Shown in pieces: positions 24,501-37,279 of a stretch of 64,000 nt of DNA; positions within the stretch are counted from its first letter, which is position 1; each line of letters opens with the position of its first letter. The stretch is from Fremontodendron californicum (lineage: Eukaryota; Streptophyta; Magnoliopsida; Malvales; Malvaceae). The stretch covers positions 40,636,814-40,700,813 of the forward strand of contig JAULJL010000002.1 of assembly GCA_030761205.1 (NCBI GenBank), written 5' to 3'. Below the pieces are notes generated by a model. The model was given only the letters and a program-made list of their open reading frames with translations. It did no database searches and had not been told where the DNA came from. A program made the position numbers and the translations under genes.

Positions 24501-27500
24501 CACATCAAAACCAGATGATCTATTTATAAAACTAAAAGTAGTAGTCATAGATACCAACCACTGAAAACAAGTCCACAATGATTAATTTGACCAGAAAACT
24601 ATTACCACTCCAGAAATGTTATTGCCATTAGTAATTAATTGAGACTGTTGGGGAAAATAAATTTCATGATTCAATTATTTTTCTCCACCAACTTAACAGA
24701 AACTATAATCCTGCGGAGTAGTTTAAGGGATGTCCTCAAGACTTTGTAAATTTTGCCCTTATAATAAACTGCAGGTCTTCAACATGGGGAAAGTAATAAA
24801 CATTTATCAATACAAAAGCTTATAGAAGGCACCTACAGTTCCAAGAGTCAGAAGACTTTTGTTTATGTAAGATCCTTCCTTTCTCCTTAGCCCAGTTGTC
24901 TCAGTTTTTGAACTCTCAGATCCAGCTAAATCAATCAAATTCTGGATAAAGGAACAAAGAAAGTAGCAAGTCAAGCCATTTATTAGAGAGGAATATTCTT
25001 TCTTGAAAAATGACAGATGAATTAAATCATACAAGTTGAGAGAAGATCACTCCATCATATTCATCACCGTGAGCACTACTCTCAATCATCTGCAAATTTG
25101 TCAGCAGTTAGGAAAGAAAGGGCATGTACAACATAAGTATCCATTCTGGTGAAACAATAAAAAACCAGACATCCAAAAGCCCTCCTAAACAGTGAATAAA
25201 CCAATTTTGAAATTTACCCAAAGTTTTGACAGGGAAATGAATAAGTTCCTATATCAAGAATGTTTACCAGTGTGAATATAGTGTGACTTCGGCTACTGAA
25301 CAGATTGAAGTTATTTGAACCAACATGACGGTGCTCTGCCCACGAACACACACATGGAAATTTAGTAGAAAACTCTCACAAATAGATCACTCATTTCATA
25401 TAGCAGGGGAAAAATAGGAAGGAAAAAGGCAGGAAAACAGCAAAAGGAACACCAGAAAGCACCTTCCCCTGCAGCAATAAAAGAAAGGGCATGCCCAGGA
25501 GACAAAACCACTTCTTCTTTTATACCCTCAACGTAAGTTCCCTGGAAAGATAATGCTAACATAAGCAAAAGTTATGAAACTGACGTACATTAATTGCAAG
25601 CAATTCCATCAGCAACTTTATTGAAGCATTTCTGATAATCTCAACCCGAAGCCACTCAAAATGAAAAAAAAAAAAGCATTTATAAGAAGATTAATTAGAT
25701 TTATATTACATGTGAAGAATGGTGGGTCTTTGTCTGCACATGACTTTTTGAGAGGATGAGACCGAAGTCATAAACCAAAATAAACACAATGCAAGAATAT
25801 GAAATAAGTTGAGGAAAAGACCTGGGCATCTTCTCTAACACGCAAATTTTGACCAGTTGGATCAAGTAAGTCATTTAACACCTGATGTAAGAAGCACAAT
25901 AGCACAAAATCATATTAAAAGAATTCTAACTTAAAAGGAAAGGAACTGAATGCCAGATATTGAACCACATAGGTTTCAGAATTAACAGTTGAACAAAACC
26001 ATTCTCACTTAAGTAACATCAGAAAATAAAAAGCAGCAACAGATGTGAAACCTGAAGAAAGAAATTCTAACTTCAAGGGTCATGTCATAAATTTAATCAT
26101 AAACTTAAAAGTACAACTCACCTCGTTGTAGATTTCAAGATATGACACGCGGAGTAAGAATTCTCGCCCTGGAGTCTGAATTATAAGCACAGTTGTTCAT
26201 TCAAACTTTATCCATACATACAATGGGGGAAATAATTGAAAGCAAGTAAACTATGCTGCAGCAAGCAAGCATTTTTGTAGTATAACTACTATTATCCAAG
26301 ACAACCAATGTCACTGAATTTTCAACGTTAAAAAAATGAAATTTAAGAAAACAAAGGTATCTAAATAGTTGCATAAGAAACCAGTTAATGTAATTTCGCT
26401 TTTGTAAGATGAAGCACAAATAAACCTTAAGATTGCATTGAAACATAAAAGACAAACAAATAAATAAAACCATGGAGTTAAAAATGACAAGTAAAGACCA
26501 TTTGTTAATCAAGTGCCAAAGGTAGCTTCTATAAAGGAATGTTGTCCCTACTGACATACTTCAACACATAACATGTTACCATAAGGTCTATAACTAAAAT
26601 TCGAGGAGAAAATGGGGTAGTTTGTGTCAAAAATGGAGCCAACAAGTTCAAGTCAAGCAGCTGCAGGTTAAAGAAACAACACTTGATGAAAAGGAATGGA
26701 AAAATGGCATTCATCTCACAGTTCTGTAGTTAGGCCTAATAAATGGTGTCAGAACACTTACATCTTGGAGTTAAAAATGACAAATAAAGACCATTTGTTA
26801 ATCAAGTCCCAAAGTTAGCTTCTATAAAGGAATGTTGTCCCTACTGACATACTTCAACACATAGCATGTTACCATAAGGTCTATAACTAAAATTTGAGGA
26901 GAAAATGGGATGGTTTGTGTCAAAATGGAGCCAACAAGTTCTAAGTCAAACAGGTGCAGGTTAAAGTAACAACACTTGATGAAAATGAATGGAAAAATGG
27001 CATTCATCTCACAGATCTGTAGTTAGGCCTAATAAATGATGTCAGAACACTTACATCTTGGATAATGCTGAACACATCCTTTATCGCCAATGGTATAACA
27101 CCAGGAGCATTTTGATCTCCCTGTGCATATTATCAAAGAAACAAGTCAGAAGTAAGATGACTGGAAATAATTATATTGTTATATGATAGGTAACACACAT
27201 AAGACTCATATTAAAGAACATATGGAAAACTATTAATAATTCTCAGGATGTATCATGCCGAACCTGTTAATATTAATTGGATTGAAATAGTAATATAAAT
27301 AAAAATCCTCAAGAGCATACTACTAAAATCTGTTTTCCAATAAAGGGGTCCAAAACTCCAAATGAATATACAATTCTAATGCAACAGAACATCCCCAGAT
27401 AGAAGTTAACTGGTAAAAAATACACTGAAATGCGAATACAAAATTCTTTTTTCTTTTGCCTTTTTCATGGTACATAAGAGATGCAGAGAGTATGAAATTT

Positions 27501-29393
27501 GAAATTAATAATGAACACACGGTTTGGTTTCATTTGTACTTATATACAAGTAAAGATATTCTGATCGATGAACATTTTCCTGAAACATTACCCATGCTAC
27601 ATATGTTATTACTAACTTTCAGGATGGACAAATTTAGCAAATTTAGGAGTTGGGATTAAGGTTCTCAAGTTACTAAGTTCGTGTAGAGTAACTGTCAACT
27701 ATAAACACAAGCAATAAAAGAACTGCATCTGCATTGATTAGACGCTTTCAAGAAACTCAAATGCAATGCTTATGCCTACAATCAAGCCTTTCCCGTAATG
27801 ATGCTTGTACGGGCGGTGCAAAGGAGCCCGCAAGCAGTGAAAGAGGAAGACCTGCCACACCCAAGGAAGCAAGTCTCCCTTTCCGCACAATACCACACAA
27901 TAAAGTGATGGCAAAGAGCGAACTAATATCTATACTGTTTGTAACTGAATATTTGTTACCATTTGTAGAGAAAACCCCACAGTTATTTATTTTAGGAGTT
28001 CCCTTCCCCAACTGATTTATCAAGAAATTTCAATCAAATGCAACATAAACTTGCAAATACAACCAAAATTGATACTACAATCAATAAAGAGGTCTACTTC
28101 ATAGAACAATAAGCAACAAAAATTGACACAACTAGATTTTAAGAATTCCTATCATACTCCAATTAAAAATAGGAAAATAGTAGATAAAAGAAGTTTGATG
28201 GGAGGCAACTAGACTTACATGCATAGTGTGCGTCTTCCCACTACTTGTAACACCGTAAGCAAAAACAGTTCCTATAATTCCAAAAAACCAATATTAGCTT
28301 CAATTAAATACATAATATAATTTCAGAATTGAAACAAACCAACAAGATTGAGCAACATGACAATAAATGACTTCGAATCAACTAATCTTTAGGATTTTTT
28401 AGTTAAAATTTAATTAGAAATCAACTCAAAGAAATCAATATTTAATTCAATTTCCATACCATTAACACCTTCCATTGCAGCCTTCACTACAGGTTTAGCA
28501 GCTACTTCATAAACCTCTTGAGAAGTTGAATGAGGTCCGAATACTCTGTCTGTCAAAAATAAATCCAATAACCTTCATATGAAATCCACATCATTGGCAG
28601 GCTTAAACATTATATTTGTGCTAAATCATTTTTTTTTTTAAATAGCAAATCTTTATAAATTAAACTCCCCCAACAAAATAATAGAAATTTCTTCATTTAA
28701 TTGGAATACTTTTCAAAGAGATAGTAATGCAATTTAGAAATTGACAATAAAAAGTTGGGGAAACTATCAACAATAAATTTCAACCCTAAAAGTGAAAAAC
28801 TAATTAGGAAATTACCAAATGCGTAAGCTGTAGCTGGATTATACTCATTTCTCACAATCTTATCCCCGTCCGCATACCACGCGATCTCATCCCCTCTCTG
28901 AAATTCCCTTTCACTATAACCAGACAAAATAAAAATGAGTAAATAAATCAAAAACAAATTGCATTACCTGAAAATATAAAACTCTGACAACAATAACATC
29001 GAAAAAAATCCTCTACACAAATCTAATCCGCTACACTCAGATCTACACTTACTTCAACGGCCGAAACCGAATCGTAACTGAAATACTATCTCCCGACCTC
29101 GGCGCTTCCAACGGCTCTCCAATTATCTCCTCCGGCGCGTAAGCCACTGGTGTGCGAGCATTGTAACCGTGTGAATCGTGGTACATTGACTCGTACCTGG
29201 ACCCACTCGGCGTCATGGATCGAGAACCGTATCCACCTCCCGAGTTGAAGTACGAAGACGCCGACGATGAGCACGTACGAGGAATTAGTTTGTTGCTCAT
29301 AAACGAAGAAGTTGAAGAAGTGGATGAGAACGGACTCGCAGGTTTCCGATATGAGAACGGCGAGCTGCTCCTTGCTCGAGAAGAAGACGCCAT
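18536..29393 (-). CDS. KIN-7 kinesin with C-terminal RING finger (KIN-7D/M-like)
   Basis: Plus-end microtubule motor of the plant KIN-7 subfamily, complete in about 24 exons and about 1,080 residues. Exon 1 (29053-29393) encodes a Ser/Arg-rich leader MASSSRARSSSPFS that could target an organelle. The motor domain starts near residue 107 (VTIRFRPLNERE). It shows the P-loop GVTSSGKTHT (exon 28222-28275), switch I NNFNLFSSRSH (about 25270-25335), switch II NLIDLAGSE (about 24840-24943) and HVPYRDSKLTRLLQ. The neck (KRVEIYASRNK) and long coiled coils follow. The last two exons (about 18707-18838 and 18536-18616) carry a C3HC4 RING: VCKVCFES...CRHFCLCKSC...CPICR. Arabidopsis relatives are annotated as mitochondrial or chloroplast kinesins, but location cannot be proved here. 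No stop or frame shift was found. An intron holds a tandem duplication copying a splice donor. Confidence 0.93.
19050..19227. mobile_element. hAT-type MITE, copy 2
   Basis: A 178-bp element with inverted ends CTATGTTGCTCCGACTC / GAGTCCGAGTAACATAG and a perfect 8-bp target duplication CTTTCAGA (19042-19049 and 19228-19235). It is the same family as 5863-6049 and lies in a kinesin intron. Confidence 0.87.
26473..27058. repeat. Direct tandem duplication (2 x about 293 bp) in a kinesin intron
   Basis: Copy 1 (26473-26765) and copy 2 (26766-27058) are nearly identical; each runs from GGAGTTAAAAATGACAA to GAACACTTACATCTTGG. Copy 2 overlaps the last bases of the coding exon 27055-27120 and its GT donor, so copy 1 carries a duplicate of that donor at 26760-26761. 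Confidence 0.9.
27735..28020. other. GC-richer foreign-looking block, possible mitochondrial DNA insert
   Basis: About 250 bp inside a kinesin intron stands out from the A/T-rich surroundings (for example CGGGCGGTGCAAAGGAGCCC near 27811). Both strands stay open for about 90 codons without a recognisable protein. The composition and texture recall plant mitochondrial intergenic DNA, but this is an impression from composition, not a match I could verify. Confidence 0.35.
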
Positions 29394-29499
29394 TTTAGAG
29401 TGTGTGTGACTAACTGAGTCAGTGATTCGGTAAAGAGAAAGCGTAAGAATAAGAAGAAAGAAATCAAACAAGAAGAAGAACAAGAAGAGAATGTGTCAG

Positions 29500-30799
29500 A
29501 AGCTCACATGGCTTGACACACAAAAGCGAAGAGCATTTCGTTTTCTTTTCTTTCTTTTTTTAATTTTAATTAAACTCTCTTTATTGCTTGCAAAGAGAGT
29601 AGCTATAGAAATTAGAAAAGTAGAAGCAAACAGACGGAGATTGTTTCTACTTCTAATTTTATGACAAAGAAGAGTTGCAGAGAGACAAAAAAATTAAAAA
29701 TAGAAATAAAGAGTTGAAAACTTGAAATTTAAATGAAGTATTCCAATCCAAGGACCCACTGGTGGGAGAAGAGGACGATGGATTTGTTTTTTGTAATTTT
29801 TTTAATTTTGAATTTACAAATTTGAAATTATTTTTTTAGTTTCTTTACTGTGGAGTGACGTGGAAGTTGATGGTGACGTGGAAGGTGAGGATGGGAGTTT
29901 AAACTTTTTTTTTGTGGATAATTGGACGTTTAAACTTGGTGGGTAGAGGGATTTTGAAAAAAAAATAATAAAGTGCTAAAATGAGCGGGAATAACTGCGG
30001 GCTGGAGATTAGGACAAATCAGAAAATGGCGAGTGAGGACAAAGCTAAAATTAGTAAAATTATTATGGGTTTGCCGACTAATGTTTTAGACTTTTTTTAA
30101 ATTAATTAATATATTATTTATAATAATTATATTATATTAAATACAATAATACACATTAACTTTAATCATTGTATTAGTATTTGGAGTGGTAAGGGTTTGC
30201 TTAAATAAAATTAAAATATATATGCTGAATTTAGTTGATATTCGGGTTATGGATTCTTTTTTTATATATTCTCAAGTGAAATTTTTTTAAGCTTATAATG
30301 GATTAAAAAGTTATCGTATGTTTATTTTTTTTAATTATTTAATTTTTTTAACCACATATATACTAATAATTTGGTAATTCTACTTGCAAAATTTAGTAAT
30401 TTTACTCTCAATTAAATGTGATAATTTTTCTTTAATTTATTTTATTTTGAGTCAAATTAATTTAATTTTAAATTATTTTTATTATTTAAATTCAAATCAT
30501 TTATATTGATATTGTTTTGAATTAAAATTGAACAACTTCAGATTGTTAATTTATTCTGATCGATTTGAGTTTAAATTTAAATGATTTTTTTTTTTATGAA
30601 TTACATTTAAAGGAAAAGGGAGTACTTGTTAAGAAATACTTAAATGTTTTGATATACTGAAAAATGAACGAATAATCTACGACCGTGTGGAAGCAAGGAG
30701 CGGAGGAGCGTCGTGGGGAGAAAGTGCTATTGGCTGTATTTGATAAGATTGCGACACGTCGCAGTTAAGCGATTATGTAACTTCCTCAAAGGTCCGGTC
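29500..30799. other. Kinesin upstream region, no gene seen
   Basis: The kinesin leader and promoter lie left of about 29760, with GAAGAA-rich leader sequence at 29450-29490. Beyond that is A/T-rich DNA without coding signals. Confidence 0.55.
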
Positions 30800-30990
30800 T
30801 AGAGGTGTAAATGAGACACATGTGCTCGCAAGCTACTCGAGTTCGATTCGAAAAAAACTCGAATTCGATTCGGTTATTATCGAGCCGAGCTCGAGCTATC
30901 GAGCTAGCCGAGTTCGAGTATCTTAATACCCGATTCGAGTAGCTTGCGAGTCTAATCGAACTTTTTAATTTTAATATTAATTTACTATTT

Positions 30991-31021
<31 letters not shown>

Positions 31022-31833
31022 ACCCAAAACCTAATTTTTTTTCAATTGTTTCCTCTCACCCGCTCCTCACTTTCTCTCCCACTCCTACTCCCACTCAGCC
31101 ACTCATCTCCCTCAATGACTCTCATCTTCTCTCTCTCAGTTTCGACTAAAACTTTTTACTGAAGCAATAATAAATTAGCTCAACGGTTGATGTTTGTCGA
31201 AGAAAGACAAAGAGAGATTTGCAGAAAAAAATTTTGATTTTCCAATTCAAAGGTTTTACTAGGGCTTTACCACTGTTTAAAAGCTGTCTTTCTTAAATCT
31301 GGAAAAGAAAGAAAATTGGGGCGATCCTAGCTTCATGTAGTTTAATATTTGTATATTTATGTTATACTATATTCTAGAACCCAAAAATGATTTCAAATCT
31401 CATTTCTAATTTTTTGTTCAATTTCTAGGTACGAGACTACACCTCCAGTAAATTGGGGCATCCGCATCGTATTGGAGAAGAAAGCCTATGTGATAGAAAG
31501 ATTTCGAGAAATACTTGAAAATGCTGCCATTTAGAATACATTTCTTAACCCTAAACCCAAAAACAAAGAACAAAGACAATGCGTTTTTTTTATCATTATA
31601 TTATCTTTAAAAAAAATTGTATATGAAACGAGCTCGAGCTCGGACTCGAGTTCGAGTATGTAAATCGAGTAAACGAGCTTAATAGAGCCGAACTCGAATA
31701 GTTCGATTTTATCTCGAGCCGAGCTCGAGTTTAAAAAATAGTATTCGATCGAACTCGAACCGAGTTTCAAACAACGAATTTCGAATCGAGCTCTAGCTTT
31801 TCACTATTTGAGCTCGGCTCGATTACAGCCCTA
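30800..31833. mobile_element. Non-autonomous hAT-type element, about 1 kb
   Basis: Inverted ends TAGAGGTGTAAATGAG / CTCGATTACAGCCCTA are flanked by an 8-bp target duplication with one mismatch (GTCCGGTC at 30792-30799, ATCCGGTC at 31834-31841). The subterminal 150-200 bp on both sides are packed with GAGCTCGAG/CTCGAGC motifs, as in well-known plant hAT families. The interior has an (AT)n run near 31000 and no transposase. Confidence 0.82.
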
Positions 31834-32813
31834 ATCCGGTCCATGTAGTTCCTGTCGAATTCCTATTTTTCAACTTAATTTCCTTCATTTTGTCATAAAT
31901 TTGAAATTTTCCTATTTGAGCATTTAAAAATTTAGTATTGGGATCATTCAAATAAAATTATTGGCGAAGTTTACAATTGGAAAATAATAAAAATATATAT
32001 ATTTTTTTACTTTTATCATCGATTAACTTTTTTCGCATCCGTGTATATGTTGTGTGGTTATATATAAATAAAAATTACTTGGAATTGTATAATGTATACA
32101 CGTTTTACTCATTTTATTTTAAGAGATGAAGAGTATAGAAAAAGTGAGCTGCACAATTTAGACAAGTCATGGTAGTGGGGGGCTGGAGGCCAACACAAAA
32201 TCTCTCCTTGTAAACTAATTAGATGCAATGCTTAAAAGAATTTGTTTTTTTCGTACACACAGATCTTAATATGTTTGAATCATTGTATGTTAACATGTAA
32301 ATTAATTGCAATTTGCAAATATTTGAACTTCTCAAAACTTGGTTTTTTTAGCATAATATAAAATTAAAACAAATTTATTAGTGATGAATAAGAGTTTAAA
32401 AATTAAGATTATAGTTCGTGTAATTAGTCAAACGTACTATACTATATGAAAGAGTAAGGGGACTTTCCCCAACTCCACTGTAATCTCTATCCCAAAACAT
32501 AAAATAAATAAAAAAAGAATTTTCAGCCAAATTTGTTAATTCAGAAATTCAAATAAAAAACTCCGAAATGGATTTTTTGGGTTGAACAATAATCTTAAAG
32601 ATAAAATAATTTTATTATCTTCGTATCTTTAAATAATTTTTTATTTTATACATATTTTTGAATATTTTAATTCAAAATAATATTTTATTTACAATAATAT
32701 TAAATTTTTAAATTATATTTTTTCATCATATTTTTAGAATTATATATTTTTTTTAAAATAATGTTAAACTAAACTTAATAAATAAGTAATGCGATTGTAA
32801 GTCACGCGAAGAA

Positions 32814-33191
32814 GGGCTAGTTTAGCATTGCTGTTGGAAAAAGCTTGGGTTAAAAAAAGCTCAAGTTGGAAAAAGTGTGTTTATAAAGTGTGGTTTAAAA
32901 ACTTTGAAGTGTTTAGCATTGCTGTGAAAAAGTGTTGTAGGAAATTAAAATGTCAAAAAAAGATATGTTTAAAATAATAAAAGTATAGAGATGTGAGGAT
33001 AATAAAGTCATTTTGTCCAAAAGCTAGTTTTTAAAGCCCAAAAGCTATATTTTTTGGCTTTTTGGTTTGGCTTTTCAAACCATGGTTTCAACAGCAGAAG
33101 CTAAATTTTTTTATCTGTTTAGCATTGCGTTTGCGGTGAAAAACAGCTTTTGATCTCAAAAGCTGTGCCAGAAGCAATGCTAAACTAGGCC
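32814..33191. mobile_element. Tourist-like MITE 1
   Basis: A 378-bp element with inverted ends GGGCTAGTTTAGCATTGC / GCAATGCTAAACTAGGCC, bounded by GAA on both sides (a 3-bp target duplication). The interior has CAAACCATGGTTT, shared with the longer element at 34272. It is non-coding. Confidence 0.65.
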
Positions 33192-34271
33192 GAAATGAGA
33201 TATTAAAAAAGAAGAAGTAATGGACGGTGGGGATGAGGGATATTCTCCCATGTGATGGTTATCTTTACTTGTCACGCTTTACACGTAGGAATTAGATCGG
33301 TGATTCGAGGCCAGCATTTCATCTGCAAAACGATCTTTAAATTATTCCATCACTATAAAATTATTTAAAATTTATTACTTAAAAACATGAATTTAACATA
33401 ATATTTTAATAAATTTTATACAATTAAACTTATAATTAATTAATTAAACTATAATAACTAGATTTTGTACATATGCAAATGCATGAGAATTTTCTCTAAA
33501 AATATATATATATATATTGAAAGTAAAATAGCACAGTAAAATACAATGGTTAAGTGAAAAGTTAAAAAATTACATTTTTCATTAATAAAATTATATGGAT
33601 AATTAATTGAATGACATTAAAAGACACGTATACTTTTAGTTTTATATTTAATAATTTTTTTTTTGAATTTTTTTGGTAATTTTTTTAAATGAGTTGGAGT
33701 CACTTGACTCGTGACACCAACTCAATCATTTTCATTATACTAGAATATGTCACTCTCACTATAAATTTTTTATAAGTAAAAAATATATATAGTTTTATAA
33801 TGAGTGACTTTTTGAGAAAATTGATAGCTTTTTTATTTAGTAGGTAGTTTTTTTTAAGAATAATTTTTGTAAAATATATATATATATAAAATTTGAAAAA
33901 ACAAAAATATTCTTGTTCTATTTTTATGTTATAATTATATTTGACTTATTTTTATAGATATTTTCATTATATTAGTATAGATAAATTATAAATGATAGTA
34001 CATAAAATCAAATACCATGTCAGCAGAACAGTGGCAGTGGAGCCACTGTCGTCCATTTAAACTGGTGATTGGTGAATCCCCTCCCGTAGAGTGAGGGTGC
34101 AGCAGAGTTGATGGATGTGTTAACTACCGTACCTGCCTGCCCTCCCGTAGTGCAATTGGAAGTGAATGTTCCAGTGCAACCATATCCACCATAAAATCAA
34201 GATCATCATCGTTCATCTAGTGAAGCATTTCTGACTGCAAATCAACACTCTGATGAGCCTGTGCATTTTAA

Positions 34272-34980
34272 GGCTGCGTTTAGTATTGTTTCTCACTGTC
34301 GGAATGTTCGTTTTGACAGTTAAACAATGCTAAATAATTAGTTTTTTTTTTTTTTTTTGTAAAAATATTTTTTGAACGCTGATTTTGAACCAAACTTAAA
34401 AGCCAGAAAAAATGACTTTTGTGGTTTGCAAACCATGGTTTAGGGAGAAAATTATCAAATACCCTTTCTATTAAAAAATTATGACAAAATTATCCCCTAG
34501 TTAATTTTGTTATTTTTTGAAAAAAATTATTTTTTATTTTTTTAAGTATATAAAATTCTATATTATTGATATTTTTTTAACTTAAAATAAAAATATGAAG
34601 AGAAATATAACTGTCTATTTTTTAATTTTAAATAATTTAATTTTTTAATAAAATTTGAAAATTTATTTTTGTATAAATTTGTATTATTAAGTCACACAAT
34701 TATTTTGAATTTTTTTTTATATAAATTTGTATTATTAAGTCACACAATTATTTTTTATACATCTTAATAATTTACTAATATTAAAAATAATTTATTCTGT
34801 ACTTTAAATATTATGTCCTTTTTAGTCATTTTAATTACACACCGTAGTTTTTCACAGCAATGTCAAACACTAAAAAATTTTAAACCACACTCTTTCACAT
34901 CAATCTTTTACAATACTTTTCAAACATACTTTTTCTAAACCGAATTTTTTCAAACCGCAATAGCAATATTAAATTAGGCC
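34272..34980. mobile_element. Tourist-like element 2 (longer relative)
   Basis: A 709-bp element with imperfect inverted ends GGCTGCGTTTAGTATTG / CAATATTAAATTAGGCC and a TAA target duplication (34269-34271 and 34981-34983), the preferred target of PIF/Harbinger transposons. It shares CAAACCATGGTTTA and end sequence with the MITE at 32814. No transposase is seen. Confidence 0.65.
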
Positions 34981-35247
34981 TAAGTACGACATTTTTAAGA
35001 CGAGGAGTGTTTTAACTTTACTCATTAAAGTGTTTGACAATAATGGTAGCTTCATACTTGAATTTAAGAAACTTTATTATTATTATTAAAATAAATGTAC
35101 CACTTTATTTTATTATTTTATGAATCATGTCATATTAAAAACAAATTCATGAATGTTTTGAAATTTTATTATTACAAATATTTTAGTGGTTTAAACTTGC
35201 AACCATTCAAATTCATGAATGCCTTTATTTCGTTTTCATTGTTATTA

Positions 35248-35331
35248 GGGAAAATATGAGAAACGTGCAAGGAACAGTGACTTTATTGTTAAAGAGTACT
35301 ATAACTTAAAATTATTTTGAAAAAGGAAATG
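35248..35331 (+). repeat. MULE left terminal inverted repeat
   Basis: 84 bp, the reverse complement of 56219-56302 with five mismatches (four at repeat positions 32-37, one at 58). It is preceded by the target duplication TTGTTATTA. The outward-facing first bases are GGGAAAATATG. Confidence 0.93.
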
Positions 35332-36258
35332 AAGTGATTAAAAATTGTTGTGAAGGAAACTGTAAAGTCCTAAATACCCTTAATGAAATAAGCTAAACAG
35401 AGTCTTCCCCCCTCCCCTCCCCTCGTCTCCCCCTCCCTCGTCTGTTATTCTCCCACCCTTCATTTTCGTTCTTCTCTTTGTATTTTTCTTGTCTCTTACC
35501 ACAAACCTCTTCTTAAATCCATTGTCTGTGAAGGAGAAGGCAAGCAGAAGAAGAGATTTCGTGTGACAAACCCATTCCGAGATTGACCCCAATTTGTTGC
35601 GGCGGTAGTTTTGATCTAAACATCTATTGTAAGTTTTCTGGATATCTTAAAATCCTTTGCATGCTGATTTCTGGATATTGTAAGTTTTCCTTTATTTATT
35701 TTTTAACTTTTGGGTTTATTATTTAGTCTCTTAATTTGTTTTGATTTTAAGATCTGCTTCAAATATTATAAATATATGTTTTGTTCTATTACTTGTCTAT
35801 TGTAAATTTTGACCTAAACATCTATATTGGTGGCAGTAGTTTCAGAATTTTTGGACTGCAGTAGAGTCAGACATGGTAGGATGGAAGTTAGGTAAACATT
35901 AGTTTCTAAAGCTTTGGCAAAATTTTGTTAGGAATTTTTTTTTTTAATTGTAGAATGGAAAGTGTGATGAGCAAGTTGATGTTATATCTTAGCTAAATCA
36001 TGAAATCACGAACCATTAGCTTGTTAAGGTTTGGCGTCTTTATTTTAGTATAATAAAAAATTATCTTAATTGTACAAGGAAAAATGTTAGAGGCAAGCTT
36101 ATGTTACATTCTCCTAGCACTCTTGTTTTTGTATGGTACATGTGGAAAGTTCAATCGTGGTTTCCTATTGGTCTCTTGGGTCATTCAGTGTATGTTGGTC
36201 GGATAATTAGTTTGGAGTGTGGTTTAGTTAATGGTTTTCATTTTTGAAGAGTTGGCTT

Positions 36259-36291
<33 letters not shown>

Positions 36292-36405
36292 GAATTCATA
36301 CATACATAAATAAGTTCGTTTGCTATGAACTTAGAGTATCCATACGGTAGATGTTGGCTAGGTTATCTAACTTTTTATGATGTTTTGTTATCTCTTAAAT
36401 TTCAG

Positions 36406-36480
36406 GCTGGAGATGCACTGATAGAATTGTATGATAATTTTAAATGTGAGTTTGAGACCAAGATTAATCTTCTCAAGCTG
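36406..36480 (+). pseudogene. Captured host exon: 26S proteasome subunit RPN9, fragment 1
   Basis: A 75-bp exon-like block between TTTCAG and GTATG encodes AGDALIELYDNF and EFETKINLLKL. This closely resembles the AGDALIQ-YHNF...DFETKINLLKL segment of the proteasome lid subunit RPN9 (PSMD13). Only one exon of the region is present, so no working subunit can be made here. It lies in the left arm of the MULE, on the same strand as the transposase. Confidence 0.75.
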
Positions 36481-37052
36481 GTATGTTTTTATAGGTTTAT
36501 GTGTTTTCTACGAATGCAATTGTATTATGTTGTGATACTACTGGAGCTGAAACTAATTTATCAAGATTTGATGTTAGAAACTTCTTGTTCTTCAGAGTCC
36601 CCTTTAGAAAATACTGTTTTATCAACAAATTAATGTGCAGCAATGCTCTTTAAGGTTAAATTCTAGTCTTACTAGTTTGAGCTTTTTCTTTCATGCTACA
36701 TCCCCTTCTCTTATCATCAAAATAAAAAATTTTATAATAACATGGATGAATCGAGTTGCCAATTATGTAATTGACAATAAAACCTGCATTAAAATGACAT
36801 ACCGTTGTATGAAAGATAACGCTGATGGTAATATGGCTAATGTGCTTAAGTATTATGTTTTCCAGCCCGAAAACTGACGTTGTACTTAGCCTTACACCCA
36901 ATCATTAAAAGTAGATGGATATTAAGTAAAGAAAGTTTACAGCTTTTATTTGGCTAACATATATATTTATCCTTTGACTTCATTTCATTTTATTTTAATC
37001 CTTTCAGTTATATAGGATTTGACATGTAATATGTCCATTTATGCTCTTCTAG

Positions 37053-37096
37053 GAGATAACATCTACAACTTTGTAGAATTGCTTGCTCATAATATT
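37053..37096 (+). pseudogene. Captured host exon: RPN9, fragment 2
   Basis: A 44-bp block between TTCTAG and GTAAGA reads (G)DNIYNFVELLAHNI, matching the GDNIYNFGELLAHPI region further along RPN9. Its order and strand agree with fragment 1; the exons that belong between them in the real gene are missing. Confidence 0.72.
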
Positions 37097-37279
37097 GTAA
37101 GAAGATCTTTATTAATTTTGTTAATTTCACCATATATTGCAGTTCAATTTTTTTTACAAGCAAAATAGTTTCATGTCATGATAGTTGTTTGTGCCTCAAT
37201 TTAATTGAAATGATATTCATGCTTGTTATTTGCTTGCTTGCATATATAGGACTATGAAGAAATTGTCAGTGTAAAAAAA

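Larger units (their letters stand above)
31842..35238. other. Gene gap left of the MULE
   Basis: Apart from two Tourist-like elements (32814-33191 and 34272-34980) this is A/T-rich DNA. A less A/T-rich block at about 34018-34230 (CCCTCCCGTAG occurs twice in similar form) has no reading frame I can assign. Confidence 0.5.

Noticed and set aside
27757..28023. Open frames on both strands within a kinesin intron
   Set aside because: No recognisable domain on either strand; better explained as foreign, possibly organelle-derived DNA.
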